Positions 25,901-34,545 of a stretch of DNA of 64,000 nucleotides are shown one piece after another. Location of the stretch: the NCBI GenBank assembly GCA_003118195.1, contig BEXV01000033.1, forward strand, positions 109,711-173,710, written 5' to 3'. The notes beneath the pieces are model-generated. The model was not told where the DNA came from. It ran no database searches and saw nothing but the letters and a program-made list of their open reading frames with translations. The position numbers were made by a program, and so were the translations under genes. This DNA comes from Hemicentrotus pulcherrimus. Taxonomy: Eukaryota > Echinodermata > Echinoidea > Camarodonta > Strongylocentrotidae. How positions within the stretch are numbered: the first letter of the stretch is position 1; each line of letters begins with the position of its first letter.

Positions 25901-27362
25901 GCTCTTGTCTCAGGTTTGCCTTGGCAGCATCTATTTCAGTGGAGTTATATGTTCCATCTTGAGATTCTGTGGAGTATGGACGATGAGACACCTGAGAGCC
26001 CTCTGCACCTTTGGATGTATCATCGGTGTCCTGCCTTTCTTCGTTCCCAGCAGTACTGTTCTGGAGCAATCCTGCTGCATATTGCATATCAGTAGTTAAA
26101 CTGGTGGTGTCCAAGCGTGTGCAGGCATCCTCTGAGGTAGTTGAGATGGTAGTGGTGGTGTTTGGTGTAGTACTGATGGCGACTGAGACAGGATACATGT
26201 AGCTTACATTGGAATTGGCACTTGAGTACACAGACTGCCCAAGACCACCGGGAGGTTGGAGTCTCAGGTTGGCTATACTGTGGGCTGCTTGTTGTTGCTG
26301 CTGCTGTTTGACCTTGGGTTCCAGGAAAGATAGGAGTGGCTCTTTCTCTTTTCCCAAACCTTGAATGATGGCTGACTGATCTTTGTTAGCCATGATCTGT
26401 TTCTCTTTCTCATTCAAAGTCATTTTGTGTTCATGAGTTGCATGCGTCATAAATGATTTGGCAAAACCGAATGAGAGTTTACAAAGGAAACACATAAGGA
26501 TAGGCTTCCCAGCAGATGAACCTCCAAAGCTATGCTTGTTCTCTTTCTCAGAATCGATGTTGTCTTCACTTTCAGCCTTATTTCTGACATCATAGACCTT
26601 GAAGCTGTGTACAATAGGTGTTCCATATGGCCCTGACATCCCTGGACCATAGCTAGATACACTACCCATGGTCATGTATCCTGGTATGTGTAAAGCGTTC
26701 ACAATGCCTGGCAGTACGCTCATATTACCATGCTCATTAAACAGATTACTCATATCAGGCTGAGTACTCTCAACTGTAGCAAGGGAGTTTCCCTCCTTCT
26801 CTGATCGCTCATTGCCATCAATGAGGTACGCTGAGCCATCAAGCTGGTAGACAATCTCTCCTTGAAAGTTCTCTGCATCACTGAGTTCACTTTCATTACC
26901 GCTAACAGACAAGAGTCTGTCATCATCTTCAGCCAAGCTAGTCTCACAGGTTGTCATGATGCAGCTATGTTCCATATATGTCTGCAGATCGGTGAACTTA
27001 TTGGAGCACTTGCTACAGGTGACTTCTCGGACAGTTCCTGATGACTCCTCTGCATCCCCTTCCTCTCCTTCCTCACCTTCTTCGCCTCCCTCATTGCTTA
27101 TTTCATTGTAACCAAGGGAATCCTCTGCTCCCATATCCATTGTAATCTCATCATCTTTGTTGTCCTGTAGATAGTTCTTCACCTCACTTTCACTTGTGTT
27201 TTCAGCAATGCAGTTCTCTTGGACTGCATCATTCTGTGGCTCTTCGGTAGATCTAGAATCTGCTTCATCATTGACTAGGTCTGGTCCAGGATCTGATATG
27301 GGTGGTCCATCTATACCAGAGGATGTATTCTCTGTGGATGGTTTTGATTCAACTTCAGCCAT
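16401..27362 (-). CDS. zfhx: ZFHX3/ZFHX4-type zinc-finger homeobox transcription factor
   Basis: Giant nuclear DNA-binding regulator orthologous to vertebrate ZFHX3 (ATBF1)/ZFHX4 and fly zfh2. Two exons, 27362-17718 (3,215 codons) and 16949-16401 (182 codons plus stop), join in phase 0 across a GT-AG intron, giving 3,397 residues; human ZFHX3 and ZFHX4 have about 3,600-3,700. The start ATG is preceded by an in-frame TAA (27377-27375). C2H2-like fingers lie near 113 and 287, at 558-735, 834-1017, 1091-1158, 1229-1343, 1421-1549, 1710, 1821, 2427, 2541, 2709 and 2983, and at 3299 and 3343 in the last exon. The block containing [20 protein letters not shown] near 655 is almost identical to what I recall of the vertebrate protein. 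Homeodomains are at 2022-2081, 2347-2406, 2642-2701 and 2907-2966. A polyQ region lies at about 1575-1660, polyAla near 2170, acidic stretches near 95 and 1870, and an ALDLSKK CtBP-type motif at 1035-1041. Vertebrate genes split this region into many exons; here it is almost intronless. Confidence 0.96.
16950..17717 (-). other. Only intron within the zfhx coding region
   Basis: 768 bases with donor CAG|GTAAGT (GT at 17717-17716) and acceptor AACAG (AG at 16951-16950). If retained, translation would end two codons into the intron (Val-Ser-stop), removing the two C-terminal zinc fingers and the Q/H tracts. No other feature is seen inside. Confidence 0.9.
18465..18644 (-). other. zfhx homeodomain 4
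   Basis: Residues 2907-2966, LKRYRTQMSVLQLKILKHCY onward, with DYRTPTIHECELLGQEIGLP and helix RRVVQVWFQNARAKDKK. Fly zfh2 has three homeodomains and vertebrate ZFHX3/4 have four; this protein has the four-domain form. The finger HECKICKKKYSSSMSVRDHV follows. Confidence 0.96.
19260..19439 (-). other. zfhx homeodomain 3
   Basis: Residues 2642-2701, starting DKRLRTTISPAQLDILYAKY. The recognition helix KKRVVQVWFQNTRARERKG is the family signature. The SNPTRKMLD segment is also diagnostic. A zinc finger (MRCPFCKAAFKVKSALEAHI) follows directly. Confidence 0.96.
20145..20324 (-). other. zfhx homeodomain 2
   Basis: Residues 2347-2406, beginning RRSGRTRFTDYQIKVLQEFF, with recognition helix PRVIVVWFQNARQKARK (Q50, N51). 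A zinc finger starting YQCNKCMLVFQRFYELIKHQ follows within about 25 residues, as in vertebrate orthologues. Confidence 0.95.
21120..21299 (-). other. zfhx homeodomain 1
   Basis: Residues 2022-2081 (PKRARTRITDDQLKILRAYF onward). Helix 3 reads KVIKHWFRNTLFKERQR, with W48, F49 and N51 intact but Arg at position 50 instead of the usual Gln. ZFHX1/ATBF1 homeodomain 1 is known to be atypical in the same way. It is followed by the conserved DSPYNF motif. Confidence 0.93.
22380..22640 (-). repeat. Glutamine-rich coding region of zfhx
   Basis: Residues about 1575-1660 are dominated by Gln, encoded by mixed CAG and CAA with interspersed Leu, Ala, His and Pro. This sits between zinc fingers at about 1540 and 1711. 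Mixed codons suggest a stable rather than expanding tract. Such regions in ZFHX proteins act as flexible transactivation segments. The opposite-strand open frame at 22118-22534 is a shadow. Confidence 0.9.
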
Positions 27363-27441
27363 GATGATAGATGATTACTCATGGATGAAACCAAGGATAG
27401 CATCAATGTCTGGAAGAATGAGCTCCATCACAAGGGTCCAT
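27363..27441 (-). promoter_or_regulatory. zfhx 5'UTR segment with upstream ORFs and 3' splice acceptor
   Basis: On the - strand a long pyrimidine tract ending TTTGCATTAG precedes position 27441, an excellent acceptor, so the coding exon probably begins at 27441. Between it and the start codon there are several ATGs: one at 27441-27439 (12 codons), one at 27428-27426 (17 codons, ending at the in-frame TAA 27377-27375), and a pair in a third frame that read through the main ATG and stop just after it. This arrangement would reduce or condition initiation at the main start. Confidence 0.5.
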
Positions 27442-28540
27442 CTAATGCAAAGACAGAGAAAGGGAAAAAAGAAAAGAAAAATCATAAGCACATATTCATT
27501 TCAGGCTTCATGTAGGTTAGAAGAGGATCTGAAGTTGGTTGGTAATTAGATATCAAGAGAGAAATCATCAATATTTGCAACACTGTTTTTTGTACTCCAC
27601 TGTTAATAGAAATATGTCATGTTGTTCTTTACATTAAAATCAAAACTCAATTTAATAAATCTGAAATGTTTGAATCGTACAAAACACAGCATGAAAAAAC
27701 AGATTTTCCAAACACACAAAATCTTTAGCATAGAACATTTAAAAAGATGCTTCTTATAAAATGACAATTAAAAAGCTAACAAAATCATGTTGATATTCTT
27801 ATTCAGCAAATGAGCTGAATTTTTTTTTTCTTCCTGCCACAATGTAGCACTATATACATGTTGATATATCCGAGCTAGGACTATGTAGAGTGAAGAAGAA
27901 TCAAAGATAATAAATGGAGAAGTTGATATGTCACAGTGATTAACATTCATTCTATCATGATGTTCATTCCCTCGCTCTCTCACACAATCTCTCTCTTTCC
28001 TTTTTACTCCTCCTTTCTCACGGAAGGAGACTGTCATAAAACGCCCTGGTGGTGCTGAGCTATAAGCAAATTATGCACTTCACTCGATATGCCACATGTG
28101 GAATTCACGCTCATTAATGTAGCAGGCATTTGGAAAAGGCATTAAAATGCAAAGAGCAATTCAAGTGTTGAAGTTCAGTAGGTGCAAAATGATGATGGTG
28201 AAAATGCAATGGAATGAAAAACACAAAAAGAAAAAAAAGAGGAAACAGATCAAGAGAAATGGTAAATGCCTTGCCACTTCAAGCAAGACTTGTAATTTAG
28301 TCATTCAGCAGCAAATGGCCTTGACAATTCATAGAACATAGAAGAAAAGCCAAGACACTCAACATCGCACGAGCGTTAATGGAGAATTTGCACTCTCGCC
28401 TATTTTCTGGCTGCTATTTGAAGAGGTAATTTGGTTGTATTTGATTAAAACAGAGAAGAGAACACAACCAGTTGCATGTGAAGAGAAGAGAGGGTGAGGG
28501 GAGCGTGTAGTTCGCATGATTCCTCGTCAGGAGGTTCTGG
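27442..28540. other. Non-coding sequence upstream of the zfhx coding exon
   Basis: AT-rich sequence, presumed to be the 3' part of a zfhx 5' intron. A compact block at about 28340-28440, with several TAAT/ATTA cores and CGCACGAGCGTTAATGGAG, looks less degenerate than its surroundings. No coding exon or RNA gene is seen. Confidence 0.5.
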
Positions 28541-28562
28541 AGAGGTAGGAGAGAGAGGGAGG

Positions 28563-28604
<42 letters not shown>

Positions 28605-28755
28605 AGATCTGGAGAGAAAGAGATAAGGGGAGGGGAAAGAAAGATATGAAGAGGGAGAGAGAAGTGGAGGGGAGAGGGAGAAATGGAGGGGGAGCAGGAG
28701 ACGGAGAAGAGGGAGGGAGAGGTAGCTAAGGAGAGGGCAAGCAAGCGGGAAGGAT
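28541..28755 (+). repeat. Polypurine (GA-rich) tract
   Basis: About 210 bases almost wholly purine on the + strand, including an uninterrupted (GA) stretch of nearly 40 bases, about 1.2 kb upstream of the zfhx start codon. It is a mirror-like polypurine/polypyrimidine tract of the kind that can form triplex DNA and bind GAGA-type factors. The open frame on the opposite strand is an artefact. Confidence 0.95.
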
Positions 28756-30530
28756 CCATCAAGGGAATGGTTTCGGTTACATCAAGAGGCTGATGGACTT
28801 AAGAGGGCAGGCATTGAATTAGGTCACTCTAACATTTCACAAAGTACAGTGGCACCCTTTATTTAAGAAATGATTAGGGCCTACCCTGCCTGCCTGCCTG
28901 CCTGCATGACGAAATCATTCCTAACATGCACTTTCTCTTGAGCATACCTGCCTGCCCTTGTTCTGTGGCCAGCATTTCCCCTTCATGTTATCCTACATCA
29001 TGAGTCAAGCATAGAGCACGAAGCACAACCCCCTGAGACACAGACTCTAGGAACATCCTACATTCTTCTTATTAACACTGACAATGCAACAAAATTACAT
29101 GACAGTCAATGTTATCTGCAGTTTATTCACCTCATCTCATCATTAATATTCATGTTTTTTGTTTTGTTTTGTAGTGCAGTGTTTCTTGGAGTTTCTATGA
29201 GGAACGTACCATACTAAATAGTTGTGACCTAAAGACATTATCAAAGACAGTTATTGGTGTTGCATAAGGTAGAGAAGATATAATTAAACCTAATCACATG
29301 AAAAACAGTTTAAGCATATGACTGATGAACATAATTACAAAAAAAAATAACAGCTATCAAGGATAATCAAATATACCATTCATATCTCTAGTTTGACTTG
29401 CTACAAGATTGAAACCCCAGACTTGTTATTGAAAGAGAATACAATAATTTTGCAATTAATCTTGAATGCACTTCCTGACTGTATGATTTCAATGTCTGTG
29501 GTCTCAGACCTCTCCTTCACAATCACCTGAGGATGTCTTGTAAGTCAAGACAGTCGGTCACAGATGCTAGCTCTATTATCTTCTACACTTACAAAGCTTT
29601 CTCATTTCCCTGCTCACAGAATCCCGACATTTACCCGCAACCCTCTCTTCATATCCACTTTCAATTAACCCTTTCTCTACCGCAAGGGACCTGTATCACT
29701 TCCACAAATAGTCTATGCCTCAATGTCATGTACTTTTCAAGACATATAAAGTTTGAAAGAGATGAACTTTTCATTCATGGGACTAGCTTGGATGAATGAC
29801 TCCCATTCACAAATCCAAATCAAGCATTATATCACACAGAATCAAACTACAACTGATAGAGGGCAGCATTTAACTGACCTGTGACTCTAAGTCAGTGGCC
29901 GGCACACTTCTGGTTTGAGAGCAGGAAACCTAAAGTTGTTATATTGTGGGTGAATAGGAAAGAAGAACTGGAGCACACCAAGGTCTACCTACACCTGTAT
30001 AGTAGGCAAGCAATCAGTCAAACTCTGCAGAATAAACTTTGCTTATGTTTCCCACTCCCCATTATGTGACCAACCAAATAATGGTTACTTGTTCTGTCAT
30101 TTAGTGTCAACCTGACTTAAGAGGCATTTATACTAATGTATATGATCAACACAACTTATACCACTTTGATTATTCTACTTTTGTTTAGGCTTTGTCCTTA
30201 ATGATACAAAGAGGATATTAATCCCTCAGCCTGATGGTCACACAAATGCTATAAAATCATAATGTCCATGAATTAACGACATTGAAGCTGTGCAAAACTC
30301 AGTTTATGATTGCGACTGTATGGAGGATAATTTAAGATCATCTCTGGGAGTAAATAAAGATTTAATATTTTGATTTAGTCACATCAAATGAATCCTAATA
30401 TTCAGTGAAACAACCAAAAGAAAACTATTCAAAGTTATGGCCTTTGGAAACATGTTTATAAAAGAGAAAACTTGTCTAGAGAGAGTTAAAAAAAGGAGTA
30501 GATTTGTATACACACAATGCCTTTAAGCGG
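28756..30530. other. Non-coding sequence
   Basis: No gene is recognised. It contains a short (CTGC)n run at 28884-28905. Short open frames at 29533-29799 and 29881-30069 lack codon structure or any recognisable domain. Confidence 0.5.
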
Positions 30531-30534
30531 AAGT

Positions 30535-30965
30535 GCTAGGTTGTGAGTGGACCAGTCCACCAGGACAACGCTCAAGCATACCAAGTCATTAATAGTTTAT
30601 TGCGATAACAAGAAGATAGAGCAGGATAGTCTGATGATCTTCATAGCATCACCGAGGAGGGGGAAGTGGGAATTATGGAACGGCCAGAGCCAAGAAGATA
30701 GCATCCCTGTCAGACAGAGTGAGAGTATTAATCATTCATTTTCCATGGGGAGTGAGTTTGATGGATGGAAGCGAAAGAGGTATACGTCTTCCAGGGCTTC
30801 TGAAAATTGCAAGGGATTGTTCATGTATATTAAATATGCTTTTAATTGGGGAGCGGAGCTGTGAGAACTAGACTCGCTCTCATTAGTGCACCTATGTGAT
30901 TTGCCTTTTTAAGGTAGTCATCTCAGAGTCAAGGGAATTCAGAGGTGTGATAGTAATGGAGAATG
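30535..30965. promoter_or_regulatory. Candidate conserved regulatory block
   Basis: A stretch of more even base composition than its AT-rich, microsatellite-bearing flanks. It contains CATTAATAGTTTATTGCGAT, ATTAATCATTCATT and ATTAAATATGCTTTTAATTG, that is, several homeodomain/POU-type AT cores. A 105-codon open frame (30547-30864, +) crosses it but has no recognisable domain. It is read as regulatory rather than coding, on composition only. Confidence 0.25.
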
Positions 30966-32209
30966 CAGACTGTCTTCAGGAGAATTCAAGGATTTACTTC
31001 TCCTACAGAGATAGGAAACCATTACTTAGTCTTCCATTTCAAGAACGATACTTTAAGTCTTCTTGACGTTTGAAAGCAAGATTTGATGCACTTGAATATG
31101 AAAAATAGAAGAAACTTTAATACAATCAGAATAACTTTCTGAAAAGGAAAGGAAGAAAATAAAAACAATTTTCTTTAATTGCTAATTAAGGTTTCATATT
31201 ACAAAAGAAGCTATAAAATTAAAAACCTCAGATTGGTCTACAGTGTTCAAAAGTATATTGTAGTATCAGGAAAATCGAACAAAAAGATATACATGTCCAA
31301 GAAGTATCACTGACATATGTGGATAATTATAGCAAAGTTTTGTCTACATGCATTTGCAATACTACGAAAAGGAAGAACAAAGAGGGGGGGGGGGTAGATT
31401 TGTCATTGTAAAGTACATATATAAAATTGAATATCACTTTCGCCAGAAAATTATCTTAGTATCTTTTCAAGAATATTGTATTCATGCAAAACCTAACCAC
31501 TTTTATTTGAACTAGAATAAAGTTTCATCGCACCTTCTACTAGATTCTATATTGCCTCATAATTTTACAAACATATTCAGGAAGTGAGAAAGAAATTAGA
31601 TATAAAAGAGAAAATGACACTTAATAATGATCTGTTACAAACCTTGTCTCTCAACAAAAACAAATCTAAAACAAAAAACGAGACAGACAAGTAAACCGGA
31701 GACAGGGACAAAAGAGGGATTTGAACATTACCACATGTTCAGTTATATAGGATATGGAGCTGGGCAAAATAATGAGTATTAAAGGAAATAAGAAGGAAAA
31801 AAGAGAGAGATGGAAAGAGAAGGAAAGAATAGATTGCTTGGATTGATTAATTTTGACCCAACACTGAAGTTCTCAAGTTTCCTGGATCCTGGGTTGTGGG
31901 TACTTTTGACAGGAAGACTGAGCTATCCCACGAGACACTCCCCTGTGTTTGTTCGCTTTCTTTCCTCTCCTTTTTATCATTTCTCAGATGCACAAAAATA
32001 TGAGGAGAAGATGATGGTATGGAGTGCTGGTTGGAGTAAGAGAATACTGCTTTGCACCAGTTTTTAATTACAGCATGGGAACAGAATAAAGGTATGTGAA
32101 CTCGCAAGGGGACCAAATGCTATTTATTTACATTTTCTCATCTATCTCTCACTTTACTCTCGCTCTCACAAATCTCTCACATCTCTCTACATGTTTTCTC
32201 TTTCACCTC

Positions 32210-32248
<39 letters not shown>

Positions 32249-34200
32249 AGCCCCTAAATCACCAGGCTTTCTTGCTTATCATTGCAAGCCATTGTATAAA
32301 ACAACGAAGCCTTACATTCTTGGACTTGACCTATATGACCTGAAAATGAGTCAGTCAGGCTGGAATATTCATCAAGTCTGTGCACCGATTTTCCGCACAC
32401 TCAATCCCAAGCCTATCGCCAGTCCACTAGCTTGGCTACTAATGGATGTAATTCATGTCTCCTCTCTAGTCTCTCTCTCTCTCTCCCTCTGCTGTGTTAA
32501 TCTGTTCCTTTCTTTGCCCATTATTCTCCCTATCACATCACGAAACTTTGCTGAGTGGTAGACAAGGAGGCGCAAACATACTCCATGTGTATATTTCTTA
32601 ACGCATTTCAAGGATTCTCTGAGAAATTTAACGCATTATTAGTCTTCAATAATACCCAATAGATCCAAACANCCCCCCATTCAATTAAAAAAAAATCTTG
32701 AAATCCTAAACAATTTTTTATTCCAAAAGTTCTGCAGCTCTGATCATGACTCTCTTCCTCTCACTCTCCCTCCCTCTCTCTCTCTTCCTCTCTTCCTCTC
32801 TCTCAGCTCTCTGTCTAGCTACCGGTGTACTTTATATTTGTCGCAATCAATAGTTCCGCGGCTTGTTTTGCTGACGTGAGAATATTTGGGGATGAGTTAG
32901 ATGCTGAGGTATGTGGATGAGAGAAAGAGCGGGGAGATGGGACTAGAGGGATGATGTGACGTTAATTAGCTGCAGCACCGGTGATGAGTGATAGAGGGAG
33001 GGAGGGAGGGGTGAGCTTGAAATACTATGGAATAAGTTAACTCTCAACAGCTGGGAAAGATGGAGGAAGCTAGGAGAAAGGGAAGGAAAGTACAACACCT
33101 TGGTCATATTTCCTAGTTATGTTCTAACATGGTTTACTAATAAATCTGATTCTTCTTTATTTTCATCACAAACACACAAAAACAGCATCAAGATAATAAT
33201 CATAAAACATACATGTTCCCAGTCAATCACCAATGAATAGAGAAAAGAAATTAAAAATAACAAAACAAATCATAAATGTTAGAGTATTAAATTACACATA
33301 ATTCCACTGGCCTGGTCTTCACGTGAAAACATGCTATTTCAAGTATAATACTTGAGGTGAATATTTAGAAATAATCAACAGATTATCACACAATACTCAA
33401 ACAATGTCATGAAAAAACTAAATCTTTTGTTTTAATCAACAGAACCAAGTTGCTTGATATACTTTTCTGATACCAGAAGTAAAACTCATGTTAACTAGTC
33501 TTGTATTGTGTTTATACATGTTTGTATCACTAACTTCTTTAAATTACTTCCAGGAAGCAACAGCACAAGATGAAAACAAAGATGACCTGCCAGTCCTATT
33601 CTTTCTCCCAACTCATATAGATTATCATACTCAACTCATATCCTTAGTGAGACAATCTCTCTCTGTGCTGAAGTAGAATCCATGACATTATGACTCATGA
33701 TCTTATGATATCAAAGGTGGTGTAACTACATTATCAAGAGTCCAGCTAAATCTCTGTAGAGATTGATGAAACCATTTACTGATGGAACCTTCCATCCCTT
33801 ATCCCTGTGAATCTTTTAAGATGGGATCAGAACCATCTTGAAGTAAAAAGACTATCACACTGACCTTTTATTGTGAGTGTAGACGACATATTCCAATGTA
33901 ATTCTGTGATTGGTTTGGTATATACTACACACACCTCGGCCTATACAGAAGAGTTGCACATCTGCTCTATACATTATTAACACACATAGCACTGCCATAC
34001 ATACACCCAATCATAATAATTCCCCGATATAATTAATAAATCAACCCCCGCATGAACCTCTCCTATTCATACGTCTTAATCTTATTAAACTCGGCACACA
34101 CAAGCAAAATAGAAAAAAGGGCGCTTTCTCTCCTTTCTTTTATAGTCCCTAGCTCTTTATGCATAACACAGTAGGATAGTTTTCATTCTCTCCTCGTTTC
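30966..34200. other. Non-coding sequence with CT microsatellites
   Basis: AT-rich sequence with a G run at 31384-31393, (CT)n at about 32208-32248 and 32455-32485, and a single ambiguous base at 32672. A splice-acceptor-like TTACTTCCAG precedes a short open frame at 33553-33676 (+), but no donor or partner exon is evident. No gene is called. Confidence 0.5.
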
Positions 34201-34224
34201 TCTTCTCGTCTCTTTATCTTGTAT

Positions 34225-34545
34225 TATGATTTAAGCAGTTGTCGGGTCGTGATTTGGCGAGCCAACACCTTTTATGCCGTGCATACTTGGTTTTTCCATC
34301 TGAGCGATCACGCACAATGTCAGATACAACCTGCTCATTTCAATTCCCATTTCACCACCGCCCGCTCTGACCTTTGTTCTACGGTTTTCGGGCAAAGCAA
34401 ATTAACCCCTCCCTTGCTACAAGGTGGCGACCCATCAGCTAACCTTGTTCCTATTCATCTTGTTGAAGCTGAAAGGGTTAAGGACTGAGGAGTATGTATC
34501 CCGCTGGGTAGGTTTGCTACCTATCCTCTAGTCATACTCTCATTC
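34225..34545. promoter_or_regulatory. GC-richer block, candidate regulatory element
   Basis: About 320 bases of distinctly higher GC content inside AT-rich sequence, starting GCAGTTGTCGGGTCGTGATT and ending near CTAGTCATACTC. It contains an 89-codon + strand frame (34219-34488) with no recognisable domain. The composition shift could mark a conserved element, an unrecognised transposon or a short exon; the sequence alone does not decide. Confidence 0.22.

Noticed and set aside
33488..33676. Short + strand frame after a TTACTTCCAG acceptor
   Set aside because: No matching donor, partner exon or recognisable domain.
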